From Caulobacter segnis ATCC 21756 (GTDB lineage Bacteria; Pseudomonadota; Alphaproteobacteria; Caulobacterales; Caulobacteraceae), in assembly GCF_000092285.1 (NCBI RefSeq), contig NC_014100.1:310001-374000 (forward strand): a stretch of DNA of 64,000 nt, read 5' to 3'. Below are positions 33,257 to 43,556 of this stretch, piece by piece. The first letter of the stretch is position 1. Every line of letters starts with the position of its first letter. The notes beneath the pieces are model-generated. The model saw only the letters and a list, made by a program, of their open reading frames with translations. It was not told the origin of the DNA and made no database searches. A program made the translations under genes and the position numbers.

Positions 33257-35055
33257 ACGATTTGAAGCGGTCCCTGAGCGAGGCGGCTTCGGCCGCGTTC
33301 CAGGCCGCCGGACTTCCTCCCGAGTTCGGACGCGTCACCGCCTCCGACCGTCCCGACCTGGCTGATTTCCAGTGCAACGGCGCCCTCGCGGCGGCCAAGA
33401 GCGCCAAGCGCAATCCGCGCGAGATCGCCACCCAGGTGGTCGAGATCCTGAAGGCCGATCCGCGCCTCTCCTCGGTCGAGATCGCCGGCGCCGGCTTCAT
33501 CAACCTGCGGGTCAGCGACGAGGCGCTCTCGGTCCGCGCGCGAGAGATCGCCGCCGACGCCCGGACCGGCGCCCAGGTGCTGGACGCCCCGCGCCGCGTG
33601 CTGATCGACTACGCCGGCCCCAACGTCGCCAAGCCGATGCACGTGGGCCACCTGCGCGCCTCGATCATCGGCGAGTCGATCAAGCGTCTGTACCGCTTCC
33701 GCGGCGACGAGGTGCTGGGCGACGCCCACTTCGGCGACTGGGGCTTCCAGATGGGCCTGCTGATCAGCGCGATCCTGGACGAGGACGCCGCGATCCGGGC
33801 CCTGGTCGAAAAGCTGCCCGACACCGCCGCTGGCGCTGATCCGGCCGACGAGGCCGCGCTGAACGCCGAGCTCGACACCCGCATCGCCCTGGCCGACCTC
33901 GACCGGATCTATCCGGCCGCGTCGCTGCGCCAGAAGGAAGACGCCGCGTTCAAGGAGCGGGCCCGCAAGGCCACCGCCGAACTGCAGAACGGCCGCTACG
34001 GCTACCGCGTGCTGTGGAGCCACTTCGTCAAGGTCAGCCGCGTGGCCCTGGAGCGAGAGTTCCACGCCCTGGGCGTCGACTTCGATCTCTGGAAGGGCGA
34101 GAGCGACGTCAACGACCTGATCGAGCCGATGGTCGGCCAACTGGAGGCCAAGGGCCTGCTGGTCGAAGACCAAGGCGCCCGCATCGTCCGCGTCGCCCGC
34201 GAGGACGACAAGCAGGACGTGCCGCCGCTGCTGGTGGTGTCGTCCGAAGGCTCGGCGATGTACGGCACGACCGACCTGGCCACGATCCTGGATCGCCGCC
34301 AGTCGTTCGACCCGCACCTGATCCTCTACTGTGTCGACCAGCGCCAGGCGCTGCACTTCGAGACGGTGTTCCGCGCCGCCTACCTGGCCGGCTACGCCGA
34401 TGAAGGCTCGCTGGAGCACATCGGCTTTGGCACCATGAACGGGACGGACGGCAAGCCGTTCAAGACCCGCGCCGGCGGCGTCCTGAAGCTGCACGACCTG
34501 ATCGAGATGGCCCGCGAAAAGGCGCGCGAGCGCCTGCGCGAAGCCGGCCTCGGCGCCGAGCTGTCCGAAGAACAGTTCGAAGACACGGCCCACAAGGTCG
34601 GCGTCGCGGCCCTGAAGTTCGCCGACCTGCAGAACTTCCGCGGCACGTCCTACGTCTTCGACCTCGACCGCTTCACCAGCTTCGAGGGCAAGACCGGGCC
34701 GTACCTGCTGTACCAGTCGGTGCGCATCAAGAGCGTGTTGCGCAAGGCCGCCGAGGCCGGCGCGACGGCGGGCGAGATCGTGATCGGCGAGCAGGCCGAG
34801 CGGGATCTGGCCATGCTGCTGGACGCCTTCGAGGGCGCCCTGCAGGAAGCCTATGACAAGAAGGCTCCGAACTTTGTCGCCGAGCACGCCTACAGGCTGG
34901 CCCAGTCGTTCTCGAAGTTCTACGCCGCCTGCCCAATCATGAGCGCGGACACCGACGCCCTGCGGGCTTCGCGTCTGGCGTTGGCGGAGACGACCCTGCG
35001 CCAGCTGGAGCTCGCCCTGGATCTGCTGGGCGTTGAAGCGCCGGAGCGCATGTAA
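33253..35055 (+). CDS. argS: Arginyl-tRNA synthetase
   Basis: 600 residues. Class I synthetase: N-terminal Add1 domain (about 1-100), HIGH motif as [13 protein letters not shown] in [16 protein letters not shown], catalytic core, and the KMSKS-like loop as [15 protein letters not shown], which lacks the second lysine motif as in most bacterial ArgRS. The C-terminal DALR anticodon-binding domain ends the protein. It charges tRNA-Arg. Translationally coupled to the preceding secreted-protein gene; convergent with the chemoreceptor gene. Confidence 0.97.
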   Translation: MNDLKRSLSEAASAAFQAAGLPPEFGRVTASDRPDLADFQCNGALAAAKSAKRNPREIATQVVEILKADPRLSSVEIAGAGFINLRVSDEALSVRAREIAADARTGAQVLDAPRRVLIDYAGPNVAKPMHVGHLRASIIGESIKRLYRFRGDEVLGDAHFGDWGFQMGLLISAILDEDAAIRALVEKLPDTAAGADPADEAALNAELDTRIALADLDRIYPAASLRQKEDAAFKERARKATAELQNGRYGYRVLWSHFVKVSRVALEREFHALGVDFDLWKGESDVNDLIEPMVGQLEAKGLLVEDQGARIVRVAREDDKQDVPPLLVVSSEGSAMYGTTDLATILDRRQSFDPHLILYCVDQRQALHFETVFRAAYLAGYADEGSLEHIGFGTMNGTDGKPFKTRAGGVLKLHDLIEMAREKARERLREAGLGAELSEEQFEDTAHKVGVAALKFADLQNFRGTSYVFDLDRFTSFEGKTGPYLLYQSVRIKSVLRKAAEAGATAGEIVIGEQAERDLAMLLDAFEGALQEAYDKKAPNFVAEHAYRLAQSFSKFYAACPIMSADTDALRASRLALAETTLRQLELALDLLGVEAPERM

Positions 35056-35061
35056 TCGGCG

Positions 35062-36897
35062 TTACGCCGCCTGGGCTTCCTGACCCGGGCGGCTGCGCTG
35101 GATCGTCTTGGCCGGGCCCGCCTCCTCCCCGACCTGAAAGCGCTTGAGCAGGGCGCCCAGCTCCCCAGCCTCGCGGGTCAGGGTGTGGCTGGCGGCGGTG
35201 GTCTCCTCGACCATGGCCGCGTTCTGCTGGGTGACCTGATCCATCTGGCCGACGGCGCTGTTGACCTCGGCCAGGCCGGTCGCCTGCTGGCGAGCCGCCG
35301 AGGCGATGTCGTTGATCAGGTCCTCGATGCGGCCGAAGTGATCGACGACATTGCCGAGCTCCTCGCCGACCCGCACCACCAGGCCCACGCCGCTCTGCAC
35401 GCTGTCGGACGCGTCGGTGACCAGGGTCTTGATCTCCTTGGCGGCGTCGGCCGAGCGCTGGGCCAGCGCCCGCACTTCCTGAGCCACGACCGCGAAGCCG
35501 CGACCCGCCTCGCCGGCGCGGGCGGCCTCGACCCCGGCGTTCAGCGCCAGGAGGTTGGTCTGGAAGGCGATCTCGTCGATCACGGTGATGATCTGGCCGA
35601 TCTTCTGGGACGAAACGTCGATCCGCTCCATGGCCGTCATCGCCTCGTTCGCCACGGCGCTGGACTGGCCGACGAGCTTGCGGCTCACCGACGCCGCTTC
35701 CTGAGCCTGGGCGGCGTTCTCGGCGGTCTTGCGGATGGTGGCGGTCACCTGGTCGAGCGCCGCGGCGGTCTCTTCCAGGCTGGCGGCCTGCTGCTCGGTG
35801 CGGTGCGCCAGGTCGTCGGACGCGGTCGAGATCTCGCGCGATCCGCTGTCGACCGCGCCGGTGGTCACCAGCACCTGGCGGATGGCGTGCTCCAGCGTCT
35901 CCATCGAGCTGTTGAAGTCGCGCCGCAGGCCCTCGAAATCCTCGGGGAAGGGCGTCGCCAGACGCGCCGACAGGTCGCCGGCGGCCAAGCGGCGCAGGCC
36001 TTCGCCCAGGCTGTCGGCCACACGTTGGCGCAGGGCGCGCTCCTCGGCGCGGGCTTCCTCGGCGCTTTGGGCGCGGGCCTCCTCCTCATGCTCCAGCTGC
36101 GCCTTCGTCGCGGCTTGGCGTTCCAGAGCGGCGGTCCGGAAGCTCGCGATCGACCGCGCCATGTCGCCGATCTCGTCCGGACGCGCCTGTAGCGGCACCT
36201 CCTGGCTGTAGTCGCCCGTCGCCAGGCGGCCCATGTAGTCGGTGATCTTCGACAGCGGCGAGGCCACGAACCGGCGCAGCGCCCCGGCGCCGACCACGAC
36301 GATGGCCAGCATCGCCAGGCTGACCGCGGCCAGCAGGGCCATGACGAACCAGGTGGCCTTCTCGACTTTACGCGCTTGGGCCTCCGCGCCCTCGTGGGCC
36401 AGCAGGGCCAACTGATCGACGATCTTGCGGTGGCGGGCGTAGATCGGTTCGACCTTGGCGATCGTCGTGTTGACCCCGATGACGTCGCCGGATTTCAAAG
36501 CCGGAGCGTATTCGTCGTCGACCACTTTCCAGAACGCCTGCACTTCCGCGTCCGAAGCGTCGAGCGCCGCGCGCATGTCTTCCGGCAGATCGAGCCCTTT
36601 CCAGTAGGCGCGCCGCGCATTGTAATCCCGGTGAAGGCTGCCGAGCGCCTTCAGCGTGGCGTCGGCCTGGCCCGTGTCCTCGGCGCCGTGGTGGACGATC
36701 AGCATCGACTCCACGAGGTACAGCGGCGGCGGGAAGATGTCGGCCAGCAGCTCGTAGGCTTCGGATTGCTTCTTCGACAGCGGCCCGCCGACGCGCAGCT
36801 CCATCAGCGAGAACACCGCCGTCGCCGTGGCCAGGACAAAGCCCAGCAGCAGGCAGCCGGCAAAGATGTTGAGGGCGTCGCGGATGCGGATCGTCAT
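35062..36897 (-). CDS. Methyl-accepting chemotaxis protein
   Basis: 611 residues from ATG 36897. Membrane segment about 10-32, a periplasmic helical sensor region (about 33-190), second membrane segment about 192-216, HAMP-type regions ([23 protein letters not shown] and a second at [13 protein letters not shown]), and the signalling hairpin [51 protein letters not shown]. The protein ends EAQAA; a C-terminal Ala-Ala is a typical ClpXP recognition feature in Caulobacter, where chemoreceptors are removed at the swarmer-to-stalked transition. No CheW or CheA gene is adjacent. Ligand unknown. Confidence 0.92.
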   Translation of the reverse strand: MTIRIRDALNIFAGCLLLGFVLATATAVFSLMELRVGGPLSKKQSEAYELLADIFPPPLYLVESMLIVHHGAEDTGQADATLKALGSLHRDYNARRAYWKGLDLPEDMRAALDASDAEVQAFWKVVDDEYAPALKSGDVIGVNTTIAKVEPIYARHRKIVDQLALLAHEGAEAQARKVEKATWFVMALLAAVSLAMLAIVVVGAGALRRFVASPLSKITDYMGRLATGDYSQEVPLQARPDEIGDMARSIASFRTAALERQAATKAQLEHEEEARAQSAEEARAEERALRQRVADSLGEGLRRLAAGDLSARLATPFPEDFEGLRRDFNSSMETLEHAIRQVLVTTGAVDSGSREISTASDDLAHRTEQQAASLEETAAALDQVTATIRKTAENAAQAQEAASVSRKLVGQSSAVANEAMTAMERIDVSSQKIGQIITVIDEIAFQTNLLALNAGVEAARAGEAGRGFAVVAQEVRALAQRSADAAKEIKTLVTDASDSVQSGVGLVVRVGEELGNVVDHFGRIEDLINDIASAARQQATGLAEVNSAVGQMDQVTQQNAAMVEETTAASHTLTREAGELGALLKRFQVGEEAGPAKTIQRSRPGQEAQAA

Positions 36898-37071
36898 GGA
36901 AAGTCCTGCTGTGAAAGCGCGGCAAGCTTGGCTGTCGATCGTTAACGCGTGGAAAGTTTTGGCTGCGGCCTGATGTCCCAGTCGCCTGAGACGAGGAAAA
37001 CGCACGCTGCGTCCGGCGGGCGAGCGGGGCGCGCTTGACTCCGGCCGACCCCTCCCGCATTGAGCCGATGA
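36898..37071. other. Intergenic region between MCP and glycine riboswitch
   Basis: This 174-base gap carries the divergent promoters of the chemoreceptor gene (minus strand) and the gcv operon (plus strand). No clear -35/-10 pair, GANTC site or palindrome could be assigned. A purine-poor stretch (CAGCAGGACTTTC read on the minus strand) precedes the MCP start. Confidence 0.5.
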
Positions 37072-37256
37072 CCCTCGCGGGAGACATCGGGATTCGCTCC
37101 CGAGGCCGAAGGCGCAACCGCCCCGGAAACGCTCAGGCAAAAGGACCGCGCGAGTTTAGGAACGCTGGAAAGAGGCTTCCCGAAAGGGCGGCTCGCCGAA
37201 GGAGCAAGGGACCGCGCGTCCCGGAATCTCTCAGGTCCAAGGGACAGCGGGGGCGC
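37072..37256 (+). ncRNA. Tandem glycine riboswitch
   Basis: Two glycine aptamers follow each other in front of gcvT. The first carries GCCGAAGGCGCAA (37105-37117) and GGAAACGCTCAGGCAAAAGG (37125-37144) between arms CGCGG and CCGCGCG. The second carries GCCGAAGGAGCAA (37195-37207) and GGAATCTCTCAGGTCCAAGG (37223-37242) between CGCTG and CAGCG. These are the signature sequences of the gcvT element, which binds glycine and turns on glycine-degradation genes. A hairpin ACCGGC-GAGA-GCCGGT (37262-37277) just behind it, before the TTAGGAG ribosome-binding site, may be the expression platform. Confidence 0.95.
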
Positions 37257-37308
37257 GACCAACCGGCGAGAGCCGGTCCTGTCGCCGACCTCGTTAGGAG
37301 CCCAGCGC

Positions 37309-38418
37309 GTGTCCGAAGATCTCAAGAAGACCCCTCTGTACGAGGCTCACGTCGCCGCTGGCGCGCGCATGGTGCCGTTCGCGGGCTATTCCATGCCGGT
37401 GCAGTACAAGGACGGGGTGCTGAAAGAGCACCTCTGGACCCGCGAGCACGCCGGCTTGTTCGACGTCTCGCACATGGGCCAGGCCCGCATTCGCGGCGAG
37501 AACCCGGCCAAGAGCTTCGAGAAGGTCGTCTCGGCCGACTACCAGGGCCTCAAGCCCGGCAAGCAGCGCTACGGCGTGCTGCTGAACGCCGACGGCGGCG
37601 TCATCGACGACCTGATGACCGCGCGGCCGGACGAGGACGGCCTGTTCGTCGTCGTCAACGGCGCCTGCAAGGACAACGATTACGCCATCATCGCCCGCGA
37701 GCTGGCCGGCGAGGCCACGGTGACGCGCCTCGAGGACCGCGCGCTGCTGGCGCTGCAAGGTCCGGAAGCCGCGGCGGTCCTGGCCGCCCACGTCCCCGAA
37801 TCCGCCCAGATGGTGTTCATGGACGCCAAGGCCGTCACCGCCTTCGGCGTCGACGCGATCGTCTCGCGCTCGGGCTACACCGGCGAGGACGGCTACGAGA
37901 TCTCGGTCCCGGCCGATGCGGCCGAACGCGTCTGGAACACGCTTCTGGCCGACGAGCGGGTCAAGCCGATCGGCCTGGGCGCCCGCGACAGCCTGCGCCT
38001 GGAAGCGGGCCTGCCGCTCTATGGCCACGACCTGGACGAGACCGTCTCGCCGATCGAGGCCGGCCTGAACTTCGCCGTCGGCAAGTCGCGCCGCGAGGCC
38101 GGCGACTATCTGGGCGCCGACCGTATCGCCAGGGAGCTGGCCGGCGACCTCACGCGCGTCCGGGTGAACCTGAAGGTGCTGGAAGGCGCTCCGGCCCGCG
38201 AAGGCGCCGAGATCGCCGACGAGGCCGGCGCCGTGATCGGCAAGGTCACCAGCGGCGGCTTCGCCCCCAGCCTGGGCTACCCCATCGCCATCGGCTTCGC
38301 TCCGCCGGCCTACGCCGCGATCGGGACGAAGTTGAAGGTCATCGTTCGCGGCAAGGCCGCCGCCGCCGAGGTGGTCGCCAGCCCGTTCGTTCCCAACCGT
38401 TACGTCCGCAAACTTTAA
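37309..38418 (+). CDS. gcvT: Aminomethyltransferase, glycine cleavage T-protein
   Basis: 369 residues from GTG 37309, behind TTAGGAG. Folate-binding fold: [18 protein letters not shown] near the N terminus, the DVSHMGQ motif, [21 protein letters not shown] and [20 protein letters not shown]. It transfers the methylene group from the lipoyl arm of GcvH to tetrahydrofolate and releases ammonia. It is the first gene of gcvT-H-PA-PB under the glycine riboswitch. Confidence 0.97.
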   Translation: MSEDLKKTPLYEAHVAAGARMVPFAGYSMPVQYKDGVLKEHLWTREHAGLFDVSHMGQARIRGENPAKSFEKVVSADYQGLKPGKQRYGVLLNADGGVIDDLMTARPDEDGLFVVVNGACKDNDYAIIARELAGEATVTRLEDRALLALQGPEAAAVLAAHVPESAQMVFMDAKAVTAFGVDAIVSRSGYTGEDGYEISVPADAAERVWNTLLADERVKPIGLGARDSLRLEAGLPLYGHDLDETVSPIEAGLNFAVGKSRREAGDYLGADRIARELAGDLTRVRVNLKVLEGAPAREGAEIADEAGAVIGKVTSGGFAPSLGYPIAIGFAPPAYAAIGTKLKVIVRGKAAAAEVVASPFVPNRYVRKL

Positions 38419-38435
38419 TCCAAGGGCCGATTGAG

Positions 38436-38801
38436 ATGCGCTTCACCAAAGATCACGAATGGGTCGTCGTTCAGGGCGACGTCGCCACCGTCGGCATCAC
38501 CGCCTACGCCGCCGAGCAGCTGGGCGACGTGGTGTTCGTCGAGGTTCCCGAAGCCGGCAAGACCGTGAAGCAGGGCGATGGCCTGGCCGTCGTCGAGAGC
38601 GTCAAGGCCGCCTCGGACGTCTACGCCCCGGTGTCGGGCGAGGTGATCGAGGGCAACACCGAGCTCTCGGACGCGCCGGAAACCGTCAACGCCCTGCCGG
38701 AAAGCGGCGGCTGGTTCGCCAAGATCAAGCTCGCCAACCCGGCCGAGGTCGACGCCCTGATGGACCGCGACGCGTACGAAGCGTTCCTGGCCACGCTGTA
38801 A
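38436..38801 (+). CDS. gcvH: Glycine cleavage H-protein
   Basis: 121 residues. Lipoyl domain with the lipoylated lysine in [19 protein letters not shown]; the N terminus [20 protein letters not shown] and tail [19 protein letters not shown] are standard. It shuttles the aminomethyl group between the P- and T-proteins. It lies 17 bases after gcvT and is separated from gcvPA by a long hairpin-forming repeat. Confidence 0.97.
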   Translation: MRFTKDHEWVVVQGDVATVGITAYAAEQLGDVVFVEVPEAGKTVKQGDGLAVVESVKAASDVYAPVSGEVIEGNTELSDAPETVNALPESGGWFAKIKLANPAEVDALMDRDAYEAFLATL

Positions 38802-38811
38802 CCAAGACCCC

Positions 38812-38905
38812 TTCCCCCTTGATGGGGGAAGGGCAGGGTTGGGGGCGACCCCACCGCCCTAACCACCCCATCCCCACCCTTCCCCATCAAGGGGAAGGGA
38901 GCAGG
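38812..38905. repeat. Long inverted repeat inside the gcv operon
   Basis: The 112-base gap between gcvH and gcvPA is filled by an inverted repeat: CCTTCCCCCTTGATGGGGGA and on through GGTTGGGG at the left, with a closely matching reverse complement ending CCATCAAGGGGAAGG at the right. Each arm is itself a hairpin (CCCCCTTGATGGGGG). It belongs to the C-rich intergenic repeat class of this genome. In the mRNA it would form a hairpin of about 90 bases between two operon genes, which may affect transcript stability or the gcvH:gcvP ratio. Confidence 0.7.
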
Positions 38906-38913
38906 ACAGAAAC

Positions 38914-40260
38914 ATGCGCTATCTCCCCCTGACCCCCGAAGACCGCGTCGAGATGCTCGGCGTGATCGGCGTGAAGTCGATCGACGACCTGTTCGTGGAC
39001 GTGCCGGCCTCGGCCCGCCGCGATAAGCCGGTCGACCTGCCGCACCATGTCGGCGAACTGGAAGTCGAGCGGGAGATGGCCGCCTTGGCCAAGCGCAACC
39101 GCGCGGCGGGCGAAGGGCCGTTCTTCTGCGGCGCCGGCGCCTATCGCCACCACGTGCCGGCCACCGTCGACCACATCATCCAGCGGTCGGAGTTCCTGAC
39201 CAGCTACACGCCCTACCAGCCGGAAATCGCCCAAGGCACGCTGCAGGTGCTGTTCGAGTTCCAGACCCAGGTCGCGGCCCTGACCGGCATGGAGGTGGCC
39301 AACGCCTCGCTCTACGACGGTTCGACCGGCGCGGCCGAGGCCGTGATGATGGCCCAGCGCGTCACCCGCCGGAACAAGGCGGTGATGTCGGGCGGCGTGC
39401 ACCCGCACTACGTCGAGACCATCGAGACCCTGGCCCACGCCGCCGGCGTCGCGACGCAGAAGATGGCGCCGGCGATCGACGCCGAGGACGCGGTGATCGC
39501 CGCGATCGACGCCGACACCGCCTGCGTCGTCGTCCAGACCCCGAACGTGTTCGGCACGGTCACCGACGTGACCAAGATCGCCGAGGCGGCCCACGCCGCC
39601 GGCGCGCTGCTGATCGTGGTCACGACCGAGGCGGTGTCGTACGGCCTGCTGAAGTCGCCTGGCGAGATGGGCGCCGACATCGCCGTGGCCGAGGGCCAGT
39701 CGATCGGCAACGGCCTGAACTTCGGCGGCCCCTATGTCGGCCTCTTCGCCTGCAAGGAAAAGTTCGTCCGCCAGATGCCGGGCCGCCTGTGCGGCGAGAC
39801 CGTCGACGCCGACGGCAAGCGCGGCTTCGTGCTGACGCTCTCGACCCGCGAGCAGCATATCCGCCGCGACAAGGCCACCTCGAACATCTGCACCAACAGC
39901 GGCCTGTGCGCCCTGGCCTTCTCGATCCACATGAGCCTGCTGGGCGAGACGGGCCTGCGCAAGCTGGCGGCGCTGAACCACCAGAAGGCCCGCGCCCTGC
40001 GCGACGCCCTGGCGGCCGTGCCGGGCTTTGAGATCCTCACCCCCCGCTTCTTCAACGAGTTCGCCGTCCGCGTGCCGGGCAAGGCGGCCGAGCTGGTCGA
40101 GACCCTCGCCAGCCACGGCGTGCTGGCCGGCGTGCCGTTCTCGCGCCTCGACGCCGAGGCGGGCCTGGACGATGTCCTGCTGGTCGCCGCGACCGAGACG
40201 ACGCTGGATATCGACATCACTTTCCTGACCAAGCTTCTGACCAAGGTGGTGGGCCAATGA
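38914..40260 (+). CDS. gcvPA: Glycine decarboxylase P-protein subunit 1
   Basis: 448 residues. N-terminal half of a split P-protein: [67 protein letters not shown] and the [36 protein letters not shown] region. It forms a heterodimeric PLP enzyme with GcvPB that decarboxylates glycine and loads the aminomethyl group on GcvH. Its stop overlaps the gcvPB start by four bases (ATGA). Confidence 0.97.
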   Translation: MRYLPLTPEDRVEMLGVIGVKSIDDLFVDVPASARRDKPVDLPHHVGELEVEREMAALAKRNRAAGEGPFFCGAGAYRHHVPATVDHIIQRSEFLTSYTPYQPEIAQGTLQVLFEFQTQVAALTGMEVANASLYDGSTGAAEAVMMAQRVTRRNKAVMSGGVHPHYVETIETLAHAAGVATQKMAPAIDAEDAVIAAIDADTACVVVQTPNVFGTVTDVTKIAEAAHAAGALLIVVTTEAVSYGLLKSPGEMGADIAVAEGQSIGNGLNFGGPYVGLFACKEKFVRQMPGRLCGETVDADGKRGFVLTLSTREQHIRRDKATSNICTNSGLCALAFSIHMSLLGETGLRKLAALNHQKARALRDALAAVPGFEILTPRFFNEFAVRVPGKAAELVETLASHGVLAGVPFSRLDAEAGLDDVLLVAATETTLDIDITFLTKLLTKVVGQ

Positions 40261-41834
40261 GCATGAACAACGTCGGCCGCCCCACGCGCCCCGAAGCCGC
40301 GAATGACGCCCCCGCCGGCCATGAGACCCTGACGGGAGGCCGCGGCCTGCTGCAGGACGAGGCCCTGATCTTTGAACTGGACGGCTGGAACAAGACCGGC
40401 GTCGACCTGCCGGAAGCCGCCGCGCCGTCGGACGACCTGGCGGGCCTGCTGCGGTCGGAGCCGATCGGCCTGCCGGGCCTGTCGGAGCCGGAAACCGTCC
40501 GCCACTACGTGCGCCTGTCCCAGAAGAACCACGCCATCGACCTGGCGCTGTATCCGCTGGGCTCGTGCACGATGAAGCACAACCCGCGCCTGAACGAGAA
40601 GATGGCGCGCCTGCCGGGCTTCTCGGACATCCACCCGCTGCAGCCGACCTCGACCGTGCAGGGCGCCCTGCAGCTGATGGACCGCCTGGCCCACTGGCTG
40701 AAGACCCTGACCGGCATGCCCGCCGTAGCCCTGTCGCCCAAGGCCGGCGCCCATGGCGAGCTGTGCGGCCTCCTGGCCATCCGCGCCGCCCACGAGGCGG
40801 CCGGCAACGGCCACCGCAAGACGGTCCTGGCCCCGACCAGCGCCCACGGCACCAACCCGGCCACGGCGGCCTTCGTCGGCTACACCGTCGTCGAGATCGC
40901 CCAGACCGAGGACGGCCGCGTCGATCTGGCGGACCTGGAGTCCAAGCTCGGCGACCACGTGGCCGCCATCATGGTCACCAACCCCAACACCTGCGGCCTG
41001 TTCGAGCGCGACGTCGTCGAGATCGCCCGCCTGACCCACGCGGCCGGGGCCTACTTCTACTGCGACGGCGCCAACTTCAACGCCATCGTCGGCCGGGTTC
41101 GGCCGGGCGATCTGGGCGTCGACGCCATGCACATCAACCTGCACAAGACCTTCTCGACGCCGCACGGCGGCGGTGGTCCGGGCGCGGGTCCGGTGGTGCT
41201 GAGCGAGGCCCTGGCCCCGTTCGCGCCGACGCCCTGGCTGGTCCACGACGGCGACGGCTTCGACCTGGTCGAGCACGCCGGCGAGGAGGGGGCCAAGACC
41301 GCCTTCGGCCGCATGAGCGCCTTCCATGGCCAGATGGGCATGTATGTCCGCGCCTACGCCTACATGCTCAGCCATGGCGCTGATGGGCTGAAGCAAGCGG
41401 CCGAGGACGCGGTGCTGAACGCCAACTATATCAAGGCGCGTCTGAAGGACGTGATGAGCCCGGCCTTCCCGGACGGCCCGTGCATGCACGAGGCCTTGTT
41501 CGACGACAGCTGGCTGGAAGGCACCGGGGTGACCACGCTCGACTTCGCCAAGGCGATGATCGACGAGGGCTTCCACCCGATGACCATGTACTTCCCGCTG
41601 GTCGTCCACGGCGCGATGCTGATCGAGCCGACCGAGACCGAGAGCCGCCAGGAGCTGGATCGCTTCATCGGCGCCCTCCGGGCTCTGGCCGGCGCGGCCA
41701 AGGCGGGCGACGCCGAACGCTTCAAGGGGGCGCCGTTCCATGCGCCGCTGCGGCGCCTGGATGAGACCCAGGCGGCCCGCAAGCCCCGGTTGAGGTGGAA
41801 ACCTGTGGCCGCGGCGCCACTAGCGGCTGAATAG
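40257..41834 (+). CDS. gcvPB: Glycine decarboxylase P-protein subunit 2
   Basis: 525 residues. Carries the PLP-binding lysine in [21 protein letters not shown]; other family blocks are [40 protein letters not shown] and [17 protein letters not shown]. With GcvPA it makes the P-protein. A GC-rich stem (41861-41881) follows the gene at some distance. Confidence 0.97.
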   Translation: MSMNNVGRPTRPEAANDAPAGHETLTGGRGLLQDEALIFELDGWNKTGVDLPEAAAPSDDLAGLLRSEPIGLPGLSEPETVRHYVRLSQKNHAIDLALYPLGSCTMKHNPRLNEKMARLPGFSDIHPLQPTSTVQGALQLMDRLAHWLKTLTGMPAVALSPKAGAHGELCGLLAIRAAHEAAGNGHRKTVLAPTSAHGTNPATAAFVGYTVVEIAQTEDGRVDLADLESKLGDHVAAIMVTNPNTCGLFERDVVEIARLTHAAGAYFYCDGANFNAIVGRVRPGDLGVDAMHINLHKTFSTPHGGGGPGAGPVVLSEALAPFAPTPWLVHDGDGFDLVEHAGEEGAKTAFGRMSAFHGQMGMYVRAYAYMLSHGADGLKQAAEDAVLNANYIKARLKDVMSPAFPDGPCMHEALFDDSWLEGTGVTTLDFAKAMIDEGFHPMTMYFPLVVHGAMLIEPTETESRQELDRFIGALRALAGAAKAGDAERFKGAPFHAPLRRLDETQAARKPRLRWKPVAAAPLAAE

Positions 41835-41860
41835 CATTTTCCATACCCCCTTGCGACCAG

Positions 41861-41881
41861 AGGGCGCCTTTACGGCGCCCT
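41861..41881 (+). terminator. Hairpin after gcvPB
   Basis: AGGGCGCC (41861-41868), loop TTTAC, GGCGCCCT (41874-41881): a perfect eight-base stem 26 bases after the gcvPB stop. There is no T-run, so it is a weak or factor-dependent terminator, or a 3'-end stabiliser. Confidence 0.45.
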
Positions 41882-41964
41882 CATCGCTCCACATATCGGA
41901 GGGGCACGTCGGGGTTGGCTGGGTTTTCCAGGGAGCATGCGGCGCGCAAGCTCGTTGTCCTCCC

Positions 41965-42384
41965 ATGACTGTCCTCGCCCTCGCCATGCCGCGCGCCCGA
42001 CGCACCGCCGATGATCTCGCCCGTGAGCTCATCTCGCGATTCCTGCGCGTCATTCTCGTCAGCCTGGGCGTGTTGCTGGTTATCGGCGGTATCGTCATCG
42101 CGCCGCTGCCGGGGCCCATGGGCCTGCCGCTGACGGTCGTCGGCCTGATGCTGGTCCTGCGCAACTCGTTCAAGGCGCGCAAGCAGTTCGTCCGCTTCCA
42201 GCACGCCCACCCCAAGCTGATCTTCCCGCTGCGTCGCCTGCTGCGCCGCGAGCCCGAGGTCGTGCTGGTGGCCTGGCAGCAGGCCCTGCGCGTCGAACGC
42301 CTGATCGTGCCGCGCAAGTGGCGGATCGCCATGCGCTGGCGCAAGTCGTTGAAGCGTAGGGCCGCGAGGCGCAACGGCCGGTGA
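41965..42384 (+). CDS. PGPGW-type small membrane protein, copy 1
   Basis: 139 residues from ATG 41965. Two hydrophobic segments (about 28-50 and 55-68) surround the loop APLPGPMGLPLTVVGLMLVLRNS, a variant of the PGPG(W) motif of putative transmembrane PGPGW proteins, followed by a very basic cytoplasmic tail (FKARKQFVRFQHAHPKL, LLRREPEVVLVAWQQALRVERL). Function is unknown. The stop overlaps the start of a paralogue by four bases (GTGA). Confidence 0.8.
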   Translation: MTVLALAMPRARRTADDLARELISRFLRVILVSLGVLLVIGGIVIAPLPGPMGLPLTVVGLMLVLRNSFKARKQFVRFQHAHPKLIFPLRRLLRREPEVVLVAWQQALRVERLIVPRKWRIAMRWRKSLKRRAARRNGR

Positions 42385-42824
42385 TCCCTACCGCCGCGAC
42401 GATTGACATCAAGCATCGTGTCCGCCGCCGCGCGCGGTTGGCCTTGCTGTTGCGTGAGTCGGCCGCACGCGCCTTCCGGTGGATCGCCATCGGTTTCGGC
42501 GCCCTGGTGATCCTGGCCGGCGCCGTGCTCACGCCGCTGCCTGGGCACGTCGGCCTGCCGCTGCTGGTCATCGGCCTGATGATCGTTCTGCGCTACTCGT
42601 TCGCGGCGCGGAAGACCTTCATCCGCTGGCAGCGCCGCCACCCCAAGCTGGTCTTCCCGATCCGCCGCCTGATGCGCCGGGAGCCCGAGGTGCTGCTGGT
42701 CGTCTGGCAGCAGATGCTCCGCACCGAGAAGCTGGTTCTCCGCAAGGCCCGCTGGCGCCTGCTGAAGAAGACCCGCAAGCGCGTGAGGCGCTATGTCGAG
42801 CGGAAGATGGCGAAGGCGGCGTAG
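42381..42824 (+). CDS. PGPGW-type small membrane protein, copy 2
   Basis: 147 residues from GTG 42381. Close paralogue of the preceding protein: TPLPGHVGLPLLVIGLMIVLRYS replaces the APLPGPMGLP loop, and HPKLVFPIRRLMRREPEVLLVVWQQMLRTEKLVLRK matches the tail of copy 1. About half the residues over the shared part are identical by eye. The basic tail is even longer (RWRLLKKTRKRVRRYVERKMAK). Two diverged tandem copies with coupled translation suggest a hetero-oligomer. Confidence 0.8.
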   Translation: MIPTAATIDIKHRVRRRARLALLLRESAARAFRWIAIGFGALVILAGAVLTPLPGHVGLPLLVIGLMIVLRYSFAARKTFIRWQRRHPKLVFPIRRLMRREPEVLLVVWQQMLRTEKLVLRKARWRLLKKTRKRVRRYVERKMAKAA

Positions 42825-42869
42825 CGGCGATTTACGTCCTGTTGGGCGTGGCCCATCATTGCGCTCGCC

Positions 42870-43490
42870 ATGCAGTTGATAAGTCTTCCTGTCTCGCCGT
42901 TCGCCGCGCGTGTCCGTATCGCGATCCGCGCCAAGGACCTGGATGTCGAGATCGTCGCGCCGCCTGAGGGTTGGTCGACCGATCGACGGTTTCGAGGGAT
43001 CAGTCCGACCGGACGCTTACCCGTTCTGATCCTTGACGATGGAGAGGCCGTCGGCGAGTCCGCCGTCATCCTGGAGCTCCTGGAGGAGATGTTCCCTCGG
43101 AAGCCGTTGCTGCCGCGCGAGCCTCTCGCGCGCGCCAAGGTCCGTATCCTGGCTCGCCATGCCGACCTCTATCTTATGCCGCCGATGAGCGCCTTAGGCG
43201 GGCCGCACGAGGCCCGCGAGGGGCGGACGGTGGTTCAGCAGCTACTCGATGGACTTGAGGTGCTGGAAGGGCTTCTCGACGATGAAGGCCGGGAACTGAC
43301 CTTGGCCGACTGCACCCTGGCGCCAGTGTTGTTCGCCGCTGAGGTCACAGGCCAGAGACTGGGCGTCGATCTGATCGACAGCTTTCCGAATGTGACAGCC
43401 TACCAGCGGTGGATTGGCGAAGACCCGAGCGTCGCGGCCGTGCTTGTGGAGATGCGGGAGGGCTTGAGGTCGTTGGTCAGAAAGACTTGA
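42870..43490 (+). CDS. Glutathione S-transferase family protein
   Basis: 206 residues. Thioredoxin-like N-terminal domain (LISLPVSPFAARVRIAIRAK, PTGRLPVLILDDG, VGESAVILELLEEMFP) and helical C-terminal domain with LTLADCTLAPVLFAAEV. The short distance (45 bases) after the PGPGW pair could put it in the same transcript. It ends in a strong bidirectional terminator. Confidence 0.88.
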   Translation: MQLISLPVSPFAARVRIAIRAKDLDVEIVAPPEGWSTDRRFRGISPTGRLPVLILDDGEAVGESAVILELLEEMFPRKPLLPREPLARAKVRILARHADLYLMPPMSALGGPHEAREGRTVVQQLLDGLEVLEGLLDDEGRELTLADCTLAPVLFAAEVTGQRLGVDLIDSFPNVTAYQRWIGEDPSVAAVLVEMREGLRSLVRKT

Positions 43491-43493
43491 AGG

Positions 43494-43535
43494 TAAAAAA
43501 AGGCGCGGACCTTGCGATCCGCGCCCTTCTTTTTG
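43494..43535. terminator. Bidirectional rho-independent terminator between GST and atpF
   Basis: Stem GGCGCGGA (43502-43509) with TCCGCGCC (43518-43525), followed by CTTCTTTTT on the plus strand and preceded by GGTAAAAAAA, which gives a U-tract on the minus strand. It ends both the GST transcript and the minus-strand atp operon. Confidence 0.9.
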
Positions 43536-43556
43536 TCTACCCGATGTCGCGCGCCG

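Noticed and set aside
36998..37300. N-terminal extension of the chemoreceptor frame to 37140 and other frames over the riboswitch
   Set aside because: The receptor's first membrane helix starts at ATG 36897; the extension overlaps riboswitch sequence and is not protein-like.
42001..42360. Possibility that the two PGPGW genes are one gene with a frameshift
   Set aside because: Each copy has its own complete set of membrane helices and tail, and the GTGA overlap is a normal coupling signal, so they are two paralogues.
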